Positions 28,423 through 38,141 of a stretch of DNA of 64,000 nt are shown here, piece after piece. Origin of the DNA: Aestuariibaculum sediminum (GTDB lineage: Bacteria > Bacteroidota > Bacteroidia > Flavobacteriales > Flavobacteriaceae); the NCBI RefSeq assembly GCF_014596945.1, contig NZ_JACVXB010000001.1, positions 1,038,552 through 1,102,551 of the forward strand. Direction: 5' to 3'. The notes under the pieces were generated by a model that worked only from the letters and a program-made list of their open reading frames with translations, was not told where the DNA came from and made no database searches. The position numbers were made by a program, and so were the translations under genes. The first letter of the stretch is position 1. Every line of letters starts with the position of its first letter.

Positions 28423-31011
28423 TTATGCTGAGTTTCTGCTGGCATTAATGTTACCAAATAAAGAACGCGTCACGATTTTCTCGTAAATTTTCTTTTCTTC
28501 ATCATCGGCAGGAACACCTTGTCGTTCAAGTTCCTGAATTTTCTTAAGAGCGAATTGCTGTATGGTTAAAAGTGGTAATACAATAGATTCGCGAACTTCA
28601 ATAGATGCTTTTCCAGAAGGTTCATTTTCCATTAATTCCTTATATCCTGTTAATTTTAATAACAATTCTTTGGTTGTAAGGTATTCGTCGTAAATGATAT
28701 TCCAAAAAGCTCCAAATTCTTTGTCTTTAGACATGTATTTAGTTAAATCGAAGAACGATTTTGTTAAGGACATCATACTGTTTTCTAATAGTGTTTTAAA
28801 GAATTTAGAGTTGTTGTATAATTGCTCAACTTTATGGAATTCTCCGCGCTCTTCATATTTCTTTAAAGCCGTACCTACACCAAAGAACCCTGGAACGTTT
28901 TGTTTTAACTGGCTCCATGACCCTACAAAAGGAATAGCTCTTAAGTCTGAAAAGATTAATTTGTCAGATTTTGAACGTTTCGATGGTCTACTACCAATAT
29001 TGGTTTTTGCATAGAATTTTAAGGTACTCATACGCTCCAAATAAGGTATAAACATCTCATGACCTTTAAATTCTTTGTACGTCTGGTAGCTGGTTTCAGC
29101 TAGATCGTTCATTACAATTCGATCTTCATCAGATAATTTATTTTTATCTGTCAATCTGTTTTTAATTCCAGAACTTATTAATTGTTCTAAATTGTATTGT
29201 GAAGAATCTAAAGTTCCGAAATTCGAACTTATTGTTTGTCCTTGAATCGTTAATTGCACTTCTTTGTCTTCAATGGTTGGTCCTAATGAAGAGTAGAATT
29301 GATGTGTTTTACCGCCTCCTCTGGCTGGTGGTCCACCACGACCATCGAAGAATATAGCGGTAATATCATATTTTCTAGACATTTCGGTTAATAGCTCTTT
29401 GGCTTTATAAATACCCCAGTTAGCCATTAAATAACCACCATCTTTTGTTCCATCAGAGAAACCTAGCATAATGGTTTGTTTCATGCCTCTGGCTTTTAAG
29501 TGCGCCATGTATTCTGGGTTGGTGTAAAGCTGTTCCATGACTGCCGGAGCATTTTCTAAATCGGTAATGGTTTCAAAAAGAGGAACAACATCAACAGTTA
29601 AATTGTCACTAAATGCAACCATTTTTAACATGGCAAATAATTGCATAACGTTTAACGCCGTTTGGTTGTTACTAATAATGTAACGGTTGGCTCCTTTTTC
29701 GCCATTGGTTGCTTGGATAATTTTTATGGCTTCAATGGTTTTAAGTGTGTTTGAAACCATTTCGTCTTCAAATGCATCGAAGTCGATATCTTCATTCGAT
29801 ACTTTCGATAATACAGCTATTTGTTCAGATTCAGATAAATCGTGATAATTGCTAGGAATTGAATTGCTGCCTTTCTCAATTAAATAGTCTACAACATTGG
29901 TAAATACCGAGTGATGTATTCTACTGTCTTGACGAATATCTAAGGTAGCAAAATGCAGCCTGAACATGTGAATTCGGTTTATTAACTGATTGATTTCAGT
30001 TTCGTAAAGCGATTGGTGCTCTTCAACAACCACTTTTCTGATGCTTAATAATTCAGTTAAAAGTTCCTTGGCTGTAATTTTTTCTGGCGTATCTAAATCT
30101 ATACTGTAATTATATACTATGGTTTCCAGGCGAATAATACGATCTTCAACACCTCTAAAAGTTAATTTTCGACGCAGATTCTTTAAATCGGCATAATATT
30201 TCTTTAAAATAGACTGTTTTAATTTGCGTGCTACTTTAAGTGTGGTATCGGGTTTTACAAATGGGTTACCGTCGCGGTCACCACCAGGCCAGAAACCAAT
30301 ATTGATAATTTCATTGTGTTTTTTACTGTCGTCATAAATGTTGGTCTGAATATAATTGTAAATCTGACCAAACGAATGATAAAACACGTTTTCTAGATAC
30401 CATATTAAACTAATGGCTTCGTCGTATGGCGTTGGCTTTTTGTGTTTAAAGAAAGGTGTTTTACCAAGCTGACCGAACAAGTTGTTAATTTGCGATAGGT
30501 CGTTGTTTTTAATTGCTTCGGTTAAATCGGTTATAATTCCTAATACCGAGCCTGGATAAAACTGTGTAGGATGGGCCGTTAGTACAATACGTACTTTAAA
30601 CTCTTCCAAATAATCTTGTAATTCGGCAAGTTTGTTCTCTGAATTCGACGTTTCTTTAAGGTTTCTTAAAGTACCAATACCTTCCATATTATTAACTATA
30701 GGGAAAGCAGCATCTTCAATCGCATCGAATAATACAACTTGGCGCTCTATATATTGAATAAACCTGAATAATAAGTTTATTTGACTTTCCTTATTACGCC
30801 TTGCCTGATATTTTTTGAAAAAAGTCTCTACGATTGTCGTTGGGTCGTCTCCATTGGCAAATCCTTTTTTACAAGTTTCATGAAATAATGGGAGTAATAC
30901 TCCTGTTTTTGTGATAGAATCAAAAGGTAAGGTCATAAATATACTGTTGTATATTTGGTATTTTGACAATACGTTTTGCTTAAATCGAATTAATTTTGGT
31001 TCTACAGACAT
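28423..31011 (-). CDS. ppc: Phosphoenolpyruvate carboxylase
   Basis: An 862-residue PEPC that fixes bicarbonate onto PEP to give oxaloacetate. Catalytic motifs are present: TAHPT near residue 146, GFWPGGDRDGNPFV near 235-248, GFSDGTKDGG near 510, and the mobile loop GRGGPPARGGG near 545. In that loop the residue before GRGG is Asp (FFDGRGG) where the classical enzyme has His. The C-terminus is NASRNSA and not the common QNTG. These look like features of a Bacteroidota branch and not defects. The gene is alone on the minus strand, facing the second amt. With SulP and carbonic anhydrase nearby it could use imported bicarbonate. Confidence 0.92.
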   Translation of the reverse strand: MSVEPKLIRFKQNVLSKYQIYNSIFMTLPFDSITKTGVLLPLFHETCKKGFANGDDPTTIVETFFKKYQARRNKESQINLLFRFIQYIERQVVLFDAIEDAAFPIVNNMEGIGTLRNLKETSNSENKLAELQDYLEEFKVRIVLTAHPTQFYPGSVLGIITDLTEAIKNNDLSQINNLFGQLGKTPFFKHKKPTPYDEAISLIWYLENVFYHSFGQIYNYIQTNIYDDSKKHNEIINIGFWPGGDRDGNPFVKPDTTLKVARKLKQSILKKYYADLKNLRRKLTFRGVEDRIIRLETIVYNYSIDLDTPEKITAKELLTELLSIRKVVVEEHQSLYETEINQLINRIHMFRLHFATLDIRQDSRIHHSVFTNVVDYLIEKGSNSIPSNYHDLSESEQIAVLSKVSNEDIDFDAFEDEMVSNTLKTIEAIKIIQATNGEKGANRYIISNNQTALNVMQLFAMLKMVAFSDNLTVDVVPLFETITDLENAPAVMEQLYTNPEYMAHLKARGMKQTIMLGFSDGTKDGGYLMANWGIYKAKELLTEMSRKYDITAIFFDGRGGPPARGGGKTHQFYSSLGPTIEDKEVQLTIQGQTISSNFGTLDSSQYNLEQLISSGIKNRLTDKNKLSDEDRIVMNDLAETSYQTYKEFKGHEMFIPYLERMSTLKFYAKTNIGSRPSKRSKSDKLIFSDLRAIPFVGSWSQLKQNVPGFFGVGTALKKYEERGEFHKVEQLYNNSKFFKTLLENSMMSLTKSFFDLTKYMSKDKEFGAFWNIIYDEYLTTKELLLKLTGYKELMENEPSGKASIEVRESIVLPLLTIQQFALKKIQELERQGVPADDEEKKIYEKIVTRSLFGNINASRNSA

Positions 31012-31463
31012 ATATCGTTCTAATTGAAAAATTAGACATAAAAATAATGAAGCTATAATTAACTAGTGCAATTGTCTTAAAGTTTTATTAAAATTTATAT
31101 TTTATCGAATTCTAATTGTGAATAATTAAATAAAAACGATACCTCACTAAATTTCTGTTTGTGCAGTTTTGGGTCTGTCCAAATATAAATATCAGGTATT
31201 ATGCATAAAACGTCCTTTTTAACATTCAAATGAGGCTACATGTTTTCGGATAATTCATTTCGTTATGTGTAATAACATGTTTTATAATTGTTAATATTAT
31301 AAGGTTTTGTTTAGCAAGAATTTAAAGAATGTATTGATATCTTATTTCTATTCAATTTTAATTTAATTTTTAAACTAAACTTAAAAGGTTATAATATTAA
31401 TTATGATATTTGCAAAAATTATGCGTTTACACGGTGTACGATTGTAGATGAAATTGAGATAAT
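31012..31463. other. Intergenic region between ppc and nadA
   Basis: 452 bases, AT-rich, holding the divergent promoters of ppc and nadA. I see no open frame above 40 codons, no strong hairpin and no repeat. Confidence 0.5.
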
Positions 31464-32402
31464 ATGAGTGATACAATAGATTTAGTAAAAGAGATTAAGC
31501 GACTTAAGAAGGAAAAAAATGCCGTGATTCTGGCACATTATTATCAGGTTCCAGAAATTCAGGATATAGCAGATTATGTTGGAGACAGCTTAGGGCTATC
31601 TCAAAAAGCAGCCGAAACAGATGCCGATGTCATCGTATTTGCCGGAGTTCATTTTATGGCAGAAACAGCCAAAATATTAAACCCTCAAAAAACAGTAGTC
31701 TTACCCGATTTAAATGCCGGTTGTTCTTTAGCCGATTCTTGTCCGCCAGAATCCTTTGAAGCTTTTACTAAGCAACATCCAGATCATGTGGTTATCACCT
31801 ATGTAAATTGTTCGGCGGAAATTAAAGCCTTAAGTGATATCGTTTGTACCTCGTCAAATGCTTTGAAAATTGTAGAATCTATTCCCGATGAAACCCCCAT
31901 AATTTTTGCTCCAGATAAAAACCTTGGGCGTTATATTATGCGTGAAACAGGAAGAGATATGTTACTGTGGGATGGAAGTTGTGTGGTGCATGAAGCATTT
32001 TCTATTGATAAATTAATAGAGTTACATAAAAAACATCCGGACTATAAAATTATAGCTCACCCAGAATCTGAAACGCATATTTTAGATACAGCCACTTATA
32101 TTGGTTCTACTTCAGGTATGATTAATTTTGTAAAAGCACATCCAAAAGAAAAATTTATAGTGGCTACAGAAGCCGGTATTTTACATAAAATGCAGGAAGA
32201 GATTCCAACCGCCGATTTAATACCCGCGCCTGCAGTTGAAGATAATACTTGTGCTTGTAGCGAGTGTCATTTCATGAAAATGAACACCATGCAAAAATTG
32301 TATGATTGTTTACTAAATGAATCGCCACAAATTCATGTGCCAGAAAATATTATCGAGCGTGCCTTGTTGCCAATTGAACGCATGTTAGAACTATCAAAAT
32401 AA
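31464..32402 (+). CDS. nadA: Quinolinate synthase
   Basis: A 312-residue NadA that condenses iminoaspartate with dihydroxyacetone phosphate to quinolinate in NAD synthesis. It has the triplicated NadA fold with [19 protein letters not shown] at the start, Cys87 and Cys93 in CSLADSC, Cys116 and Cys128 in the second domain, and the CACSEC segment near residue 265 of the third. Three of these cysteines hold the [4Fe-4S] cluster. It is followed 68 bases later by nadB, the source of its substrate, so the pair is an operon. Confidence 0.95.
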   Translation: MSDTIDLVKEIKRLKKEKNAVILAHYYQVPEIQDIADYVGDSLGLSQKAAETDADVIVFAGVHFMAETAKILNPQKTVVLPDLNAGCSLADSCPPESFEAFTKQHPDHVVITYVNCSAEIKALSDIVCTSSNALKIVESIPDETPIIFAPDKNLGRYIMRETGRDMLLWDGSCVVHEAFSIDKLIELHKKHPDYKIIAHPESETHILDTATYIGSTSGMINFVKAHPKEKFIVATEAGILHKMQEEIPTADLIPAPAVEDNTCACSECHFMKMNTMQKLYDCLLNESPQIHVPENIIERALLPIERMLELSK

Positions 32403-32470
32403 AATTTACTTATTTTTCCAGTTAAGGAAACGCCACTAAATGAATTTAATATCGATTATTGCATAAAACC

Positions 32471-34027
32471 ATGATTGCTACCCATTATTTAGTAATTGGT
32501 TCGGGCATTGCCGGATTAACCTTTTCAGTAAAAATTGCTGAAAAATTTCCGGAAAGGAATGTTGTAATCGTTACAAAAGCCAATGAAGACGAATCTAATA
32601 CGAAGTATGCGCAAGGCGGTGTGGCTATTGTTTTAGATAAAGAAAATGACTCATTTAAAAAGCATATTAAAGACACATTAATTGCAGGCGATGGACTTTG
32701 CAACGACGCCGTTGTAAAAATGGTAATTAAAGAAGGGCCACAACGGTTAGAAGAATTATTGCTTTGGGGTGCCAATTTTGATTTAGATGCAAAAGGCGCG
32801 TTTGATTTAGGAAAAGAAGGTGGGCATTCAGAATATCGTGTGGTGCATCACAAAGACATAACGGGCTACGAAATAGAGCGCGCCTTACTAAAAAGGGCGC
32901 ATCAATTACCTAATATTACAATTTTACCACATCATTTTGCTTTAGATTTAATAACGAATCATCATATTGCAGGAGCAGATGCTAACGAATTGAAATGCTA
33001 CGGGGCCTATATATTTAATCAGAAAACAGGCGAAATATTTACCATTAAGGCAAACAGTACCTTATTAGCTTCTGGCGGAATAGGTTGTGTATATGGGCAT
33101 ACTACAAATCCTGTAATTGCCACTGGCGATGGCATAGCTATGGCTTATCGTGCTAAAGCGAAAATAAAAGACATGGAGTTTGTGCAGTTTCATCCTACTG
33201 CCCTTTATGATGCTAAAGGAGAGTCATCGTTTTTAATATCTGAAGCGGTTCGTGGTTTTGGTGCGTATTTGCGAAATAAAGCGGGAAAGCGTTTTATGTT
33301 AGATCATGATGAACGCGCGGAATTGGCTTCGCGAGATATTGTATCACAGAGTATTGACAGCGAATTAAAAAAGTCGGGTGAATCTCATGTTTATTTAGAT
33401 TGTACACATTTAGATCCTGAAGCATTCATACAGCATTTCCCTAATATTTACAAAAAGTGTTTAGATAATCATATTGATATTAAAACCGATTGGATACCCG
33501 TGGTTCCTGCTTCTCATTATTTGTGTGGAGGCATTAAAGTAAATAAAAAAGGAAAAACTACGATCGAGAATTTGTTTGCTTGCGGAGAATGTTCTAGAAC
33601 GGGGCTGCATGGCGCCAATCGATTGGCTTCGAATTCGTTACTGGAAGCTTTGGTTTATGCGCATAATATTTTTAAGTATCATGCGAAACATGAATATAAG
33701 GAACCTCAAGTTGAAATCCCCGATTGGAACGACGAAGGTACTACCATTACGGAGGAGCATGTTCTTATTCAGCATAATTTAAAGGAACTTCAGGCCTTAA
33801 TGCGAAATTATGTGGGTATCGTAAGAAGTAACGAGCGATTAAAACGTGCCGAAAAACGCTTGGAATTAATACATGATGAGGTTGAGGATTTTTATAAAGC
33901 ATCCAAAATTACCACATCATTGTGTGAACTTAGAAACATGATTAATGTGGCGCATTTAATTGTTACCCAGTCTCTACAACGTAGTGAAAATAAAGGCGGA
34001 TATTTTAATATCGATAACGTTAGGTAG
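32471..34027 (+). CDS. nadB: L-aspartate oxidase
   Basis: A 518-residue flavoenzyme that oxidises L-aspartate to iminoaspartate for NadA. The FAD motif GSGIAGL is near residue 10, the active-site region QGGVAIVLD and GGHSEYRVVHH follow, and HGANRLASNSLLEAL near residue 380 is the typical FAD-contact signature of the succinate dehydrogenase/fumarate reductase superfamily. I chose ATG 32471 (MIATHYLVIGSG); a TTG twelve bases upstream is also in frame. The C-terminal helical domain is complete. Confidence 0.94.
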   Translation: MIATHYLVIGSGIAGLTFSVKIAEKFPERNVVIVTKANEDESNTKYAQGGVAIVLDKENDSFKKHIKDTLIAGDGLCNDAVVKMVIKEGPQRLEELLLWGANFDLDAKGAFDLGKEGGHSEYRVVHHKDITGYEIERALLKRAHQLPNITILPHHFALDLITNHHIAGADANELKCYGAYIFNQKTGEIFTIKANSTLLASGGIGCVYGHTTNPVIATGDGIAMAYRAKAKIKDMEFVQFHPTALYDAKGESSFLISEAVRGFGAYLRNKAGKRFMLDHDERAELASRDIVSQSIDSELKKSGESHVYLDCTHLDPEAFIQHFPNIYKKCLDNHIDIKTDWIPVVPASHYLCGGIKVNKKGKTTIENLFACGECSRTGLHGANRLASNSLLEALVYAHNIFKYHAKHEYKEPQVEIPDWNDEGTTITEEHVLIQHNLKELQALMRNYVGIVRSNERLKRAEKRLELIHDEVEDFYKASKITTSLCELRNMINVAHLIVTQSLQRSENKGGYFNIDNVR

Positions 34028-34046
34028 TCTTAATTTATTAAAAGTT

Positions 34047-36413
34047 TCAGTTTTTAATTTGAGCTGTTAGGGCTTTATTCGGAAAATGAAGTTTATAAAT
34101 TTTATCCAATAAAATAGCTTTACTAACAGGCTTGGTCATATAATCATTCATACCTAAATCTAAAACACGTTGTTTTGTTTCTTGCATAGCATCGGCAGTA
34201 ACTGCAATAATCGGAATGTTAAGGTTAATATTAGTTTCACGTCCACTTCTAATAATTTCGGTAGCCTCATAGCCATCCATAACAGGCATTTGAAGATCCA
34301 TTAATACTAAATCGAAATCCTCTGTTTTTAAGCGGTCTAATCCCTCTTGGCCGTGGTTTGCAAATGCAAAAGAAAATTGAGAAACGCTGCTTAAAACCTT
34401 TCGCATCACCATTTGATTCATTTTATTATCTTCAATAACCAGTATATGTAAGGGTGCTTGCTTGTTTATTATTTGGTTTACTGTTAGGTCTAGTTGCGGA
34501 ATACTAATTAAGTTTAAGTCTATGTACACATCGGTGCCTTTATTTGGTGTACTGTCTATATGTATAGAGCCTTCAAACAATTCAACTATATGTTTCGCAA
34601 TTGTTAACCCCAAACCAATACCTCCATATTGACGTTTGTGGTTTAGTTTCATTTGATTAAAGCTATCGAAAACATCGTCTTTCGATTTTGGATCAATACC
34701 TATACCTGTGTCGGATATTTGAAAAGAAAATCGACATAAATCGTTAGGTTGTTTTATGCAGCTTAGTTTCGAATATATTCCTCCTTTTTCAGTAAACTTT
34801 ACGGCATTACTCAAAATGTTATTTACAATTTGTATAAAGCGTTCTTGGTCGGCATAAATTGTTTTTGGAATATCATGATCTATTTCAAAAGTGAATTCTA
34901 AACCTTTTTTCAATGCTTCAGATTTCCAGTTGTCACTAATTTGAATTAATTGTTTAGCTGGGTTGAAATTTTGAGGTGAGAGTTTAAGTTCGTTGTTTTC
35001 AATTTTTTCAAAGTCTATAATGTCGTTTACATTACTTAATAAACTTTGTGAAGCGTTTATAATGGTTTGGTATGGTTTACGATCTAAATCTTTTAGCTGT
35101 TCTATTTCATTTTCGGCAACACCCATTATGGCATTTATTGGCGTTCTTAACTCATGACTCATATTAGACATGAAATAAGTTTTAAGCTGACTTATTTCTT
35201 CTGATTTCTTTAAGGCTTCTTCTTGTGATTTCTCTTTCTCTAATCGTAGGTATTTTATAAGATTCGTCATCGATAGCGATAAGAAAATCACCTCAAAACC
35301 AGATCCGAATTTAGCGCTATTAAGTGTGATAAAATTGTTAGGCAGTAAACTCAGGTTATTCATTACGAAACCTAAAAGTCCTATCACTAAAAACAGAATT
35401 CCAAATGAAAAGTATGGATCAATTTTAATGCGTTTGTAACGCATGGTGAAAATGGTGCTTAATATAAGTAGTAAACTAAATAAACCATTTAAGTTACTTA
35501 TTGGATAGGATAATTTTAGTGTTTCTGGAGAAATGAATAGCATAACAAATGATATAGCTAAAATGCCATAGGCTATATAAAATCCTTTTAAAAAGCGATT
35601 TAAATGATCTCGAATTTTTAGAAAATGCTCACAGTATTTAAGTAAAAATAAATTCGAGGATTGTGCTGTTATTAGAACGGCACGATCGTTAAGATAACCT
35701 CCTGAAGCAAATATATACTCATGCAGAAAGCCATCGAGGGCGGCTTGCATAAAGGCTATCGATAGGACGTATATGCCATAGTACAAAAATGATTTTTCTT
35801 TTAAGCTGGTATAGAAAAACAAATAAATAATTCCTGCCAGAAAAAGTAGTCCATAAAATAAACCAAAAAATAATTGAATTTGGTTGTTGGCAAGCCAGAA
35901 CTCGGTTTCGTTATAAAGTTTTAAAGGTAGATTTATCGTTTCGCCATCGCTCTTTAAATGTAAATAAAAGTCTTGGGTTTTGTTTGGCGGGAGTTCAATT
36001 TTAAAAACTGTTGCGTGGTGTTGTACGTGCTTCTCGCTAAAAGGAATTTTGTCACCATTTTTAAATTCTAATATAGATTGTTCAGTATTTATTTGATATA
36101 AGTTGGCAATATCAGTAATGGGGCGAGCAGTCTCTAAAAAATAAGTTTTTACATAATTAGATGTATTTAAAATTTTAAACCTTACCCAAAAATTATGGTC
36201 TGTAAATCCTACACTATGGTTTTCAGTCGTTAAATTGTTAAATGTTAAAAAGTCGTTTTTAACAATTTCGTTGATGGAGAGGTTTAAATCGCCAACATCG
36301 GTATACTGGGCGTATTTGTAAAGATTTTTTGGGTTTTGGTCGGTGTCAAAAATTTTATTTTGACCGCATAGATTTAACCCTACTAGGGATAAAATTAGTA
36401 GTAAATATTTCAT
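34047..36413 (-). CDS. Hybrid sensor histidine kinase with 7TM-DISM input and receiver domain
   Basis: A 788-residue membrane sensor. The start chosen is ATG 36413, which gives the signal peptide MKYLLLILSLVGL; a TTG 24 bases upstream is less likely. Domains in order: periplasmic DISMED2 sensor (about 25-160), seven membrane helices of the 7TMR-DISM type (about 175-380), HisKA with the phospho-accepting His in MSHELRTP (about 415), HATPase with SDTGIGID and GGIGLGLTIA, and a C-terminal receiver with the phospho-accepting Asp in LVLMDLQMP. DISMED2 domains are thought to bind carbohydrates or similar ligands. No response regulator with an output domain is adjacent, so the target is unknown. Confidence 0.88.
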   Translation of the reverse strand: MKYLLLILSLVGLNLCGQNKIFDTDQNPKNLYKYAQYTDVGDLNLSINEIVKNDFLTFNNLTTENHSVGFTDHNFWVRFKILNTSNYVKTYFLETARPITDIANLYQINTEQSILEFKNGDKIPFSEKHVQHHATVFKIELPPNKTQDFYLHLKSDGETINLPLKLYNETEFWLANNQIQLFFGLFYGLLFLAGIIYLFFYTSLKEKSFLYYGIYVLSIAFMQAALDGFLHEYIFASGGYLNDRAVLITAQSSNLFLLKYCEHFLKIRDHLNRFLKGFYIAYGILAISFVMLFISPETLKLSYPISNLNGLFSLLLILSTIFTMRYKRIKIDPYFSFGILFLVIGLLGFVMNNLSLLPNNFITLNSAKFGSGFEVIFLSLSMTNLIKYLRLEKEKSQEEALKKSEEISQLKTYFMSNMSHELRTPINAIMGVAENEIEQLKDLDRKPYQTIINASQSLLSNVNDIIDFEKIENNELKLSPQNFNPAKQLIQISDNWKSEALKKGLEFTFEIDHDIPKTIYADQERFIQIVNNILSNAVKFTEKGGIYSKLSCIKQPNDLCRFSFQISDTGIGIDPKSKDDVFDSFNQMKLNHKRQYGGIGLGLTIAKHIVELFEGSIHIDSTPNKGTDVYIDLNLISIPQLDLTVNQIINKQAPLHILVIEDNKMNQMVMRKVLSSVSQFSFAFANHGQEGLDRLKTEDFDLVLMDLQMPVMDGYEATEIIRSGRETNINLNIPIIAVTADAMQETKQRVLDLGMNDYMTKPVSKAILLDKIYKLHFPNKALTAQIKN

Positions 36414-36523
36414 GGTTGGGGCAATTAATTGAATCAAACCTAATCGATTTTTACTTAAAATGTATGTTTTTCAGTTTAAATAGGGATAATTTCGATTAAA
36501 GGTTAAAATATGCTCCCGGTTTA

Positions 36524-36556
36524 TAAAAAAAGGTGGTTTTCACCACCTTTTTTTTC
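36524..36556 (-). terminator. Terminator of the ssb gene
   Basis: GGTGG and CCACC arms inside A-run and T-run flanks, 7 bases beyond the ssb stop. Symmetrical enough to work in both directions. Confidence 0.85.
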
Positions 36557-36562
36557 AAATTG

Positions 36563-36895
36563 TTACTTTCTAAGCATGAGTAATTCGTTGCAAATCACTT
36601 CTGTAAGATACCGTTTGTTACCATTTTTATCGTCGTAACTTCTTGAGGTTAATTTGCCTTCTATAGCTATTTCGTTGCCTTTGCTCAGGTATTTTTCAAT
36701 TATTTGCGCAGTTTTGCCCCATGCCACGATTTGATGCCATTGGGTGTCGGTAATTTTTTCGCCTTTATTGTTGGTGTAAGTTTCATTTGTAGCTAGTGTG
36801 AATTTAGCCAAGGTTTTTCCAGATTCCATGTTGATGATTTCGGGGTCATTTCCTAGGTTACCAATCAACTGTACTTTGTTTCTAAGCGTGTTCAT
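36563..36895 (-). CDS. ssb: Single-stranded DNA-binding protein, short form
   Basis: A 110-residue SSB made of the OB-fold only. NKVQLIGNLGNDPE at the start, the DTQWHQIVAWGKTAQ core and YLSKGNEIAIEGKLTSRSY are characteristic. It ends directly after the fold (NELLMLRK), without the Gly/Pro-rich linker and acidic DDDIPF-type tail that recruits partner proteins in the main SSB. It is therefore probably an accessory SSB, for example linked to competence or mobile elements. It stands alone and diverges from the small zinc-ribbon gene. Confidence 0.88.
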   Translation of the reverse strand: MNTLRNKVQLIGNLGNDPEIINMESGKTLAKFTLATNETYTNNKGEKITDTQWHQIVAWGKTAQIIEKYLSKGNEIAIEGKLTSRSYDDKNGNKRYLTEVICNELLMLRK

Positions 36896-36981
36896 AATTT
36901 TAAAATTTAATGTTAAACAGTTAATACTATCGAGTTGTTATTAATCGACAGTGCAAAGATGAAATAGCCTCAAAGATCAAG

Positions 36982-37035
36982 TCGGTTGTTACTTGTTTAA
37001 AATCGTTTGTAAATGTTTGTAGTCGTTTGTAAATG
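36982..37035 (+). promoter_or_regulatory. Tandem 13-bp repeats upstream of the zinc-ribbon gene
   Basis: TCGTTTGTAAATG occurs identically at 37003-37015 and 37023-37035, and a relaxed form (TCGGTTGTTACTTG) at 36982. Spacing is 21 and 20 bases, near two helical turns, so a protein could bind all three on one DNA face. They lie 39-90 bases before the ATG at 37074 and just upstream of a TAATTTG -7-like site. Confidence 0.5.
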
Positions 37036-37073
37036 AATAATTTGTATATTTATTAATAATTAAGATCTTGAAA

Positions 37074-37424
37074 ATGGAGAAGCAATGTTTAGAATGTGGT
37101 GAAAAAATTGTTGGCAGAATTGATAAAAAGTTTTGTAGTGACGGTTGTCGTAATGCCTATAATAACCGTGTTAATAAGGATAGTAAAAACTTAATTAGAA
37201 ATACAAATAATAGGTTACGCAAAAATTATCGGATATTAGAAAGTTTGAATCCGCAGCAAAAAACAAAAACATCAAGAGCAAAATTAATTGAAGCTGGTTT
37301 CGATTTTAATTATTTTACGAGTATTTATAAAACCAAAAGTGGAAATGAATATTTTTTTGTTTACGACCAGGGTTACTTGGCACTCGAAGGCGATTATTAT
37401 GCGTTAGTTAAACGAGATGGATAA
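37074..37424 (+). CDS. Small zinc-ribbon protein of unknown function
   Basis: A 116-residue protein. Four cysteines near the N-terminus (Cys5, Cys8, Cys21, Cys25 in CLEC...FCSDGC) should bind one zinc ion. A basic helix (NAYNNRVNKDSK) follows, and then a domain with FDFNYFTSIYKTKSGN and a C-terminal aromatic strand. I recognise it as a recurrent Bacteroidota hypothetical, not as a named family. DNA or RNA binding is plausible. I prefer ATG 37074 to the TTG six bases upstream. Three tandem repeats sit in its promoter. Confidence 0.7.
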   Translation: MEKQCLECGEKIVGRIDKKFCSDGCRNAYNNRVNKDSKNLIRNTNNRLRKNYRILESLNPQQKTKTSRAKLIEAGFDFNYFTSIYKTKSGNEYFFVYDQGYLALEGDYYALVKRDG

Positions 37425-37433
37425 AAAAAAAAT

Positions 37434-37469
37434 AAAGCTTTTGGTTTATTGTTTTAAACCAAAAGCTTT
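37434..37469. terminator. Bidirectional terminator between the zinc-ribbon and CBS genes
   Basis: Perfect 15-base arms AAAGCTTTTGGTTTA and TAAACCAAAAGCTTT with a short loop; it lies between two convergent genes and can serve both. Confidence 0.8.
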
Positions 37470-37499
37470 CATAATGGAAAAGATTTTGCTTATCTCTTA

Positions 37500-37967
37500 T
37501 TATTTCCAGTTATGTCCTTTTAATTGCATGGCTGCTTTTAAAATGTCTTTCTGACTAATTTGACCGACTAATTTACCATTTTCAACAATAGGAAAACGAC
37601 GCCTTTTTGCTTGTAAAAATTTGTTGGCAGCATCAAAAATATTCATGTTGCCATCAATGGTTTCAACATTTTTTACCATGTGTTCTTCTATCGTTTTGTC
37701 TTGCATAGGCATATTGTAATAGCGGCTTTCGCTAATTTGTTTTATACAATCTCCTTCCGAGATTATGCCTACCAACTCCTCCTTATCGTTAATTACTGGC
37801 CCACCAGAAATCCTGTTATTTATTAAAGCCTCCATAACAGTTTCAATGGTTTGGTCGGGAGTAAACGTAATCAAATTTGTCGTCATGTAATCACTCACCT
37901 TTAACGGTGTTTCTTCAACAGCATTGGCTTGCTGTTTTCTTGCGCCTTGAAAACTTTTTATTCCCAT
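37500..37967 (-). CDS. CBS-domain pair protein
   Basis: A 155-residue soluble protein. After an N-terminal helix (about 1-20) it consists of two CBS domains: VSDYMTTNLITFTPDQTIETVMEAL-type first (split here at about 23-78) and a second from HMVKNVETIDGN to the end with RRRFPIVENGKLVGQIS. CBS pairs bind adenosine nucleotides. It has no attached catalytic domain, so it is a stand-alone regulator of unknown target. It converges on the zinc-ribbon gene through a shared terminator. Confidence 0.82.
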   Translation of the reverse strand: MGIKSFQGARKQQANAVEETPLKVSDYMTTNLITFTPDQTIETVMEALINNRISGGPVINDKEELVGIISEGDCIKQISESRYYNMPMQDKTIEEHMVKNVETIDGNMNIFDAANKFLQAKRRRFPIVENGKLVGQISQKDILKAAMQLKGHNWK

Positions 37968-38141
37968 AATATTTAATGTTAGTAGTTGTAGTTGTTCTAA
38001 ATATACTTTTTTTTTTTAAGTTTTCCTAGATAAGTATTTCATTCATTTTTAATAAGGTTAACAAATGCGTGGAATTACTTATATTTTCCTTGTTTACATG
38101 TTAATTTTTTATAGTTTTAGCATCCTAAAAATTAAAATGAA

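Noticed and set aside
28423..31011. Inactive PEP carboxylase, because Asp replaces His before GRGG and the C-terminus is not QNTG
   Set aside because: All other catalytic motifs are intact and the length is normal, so a lineage variant is the simpler reading.
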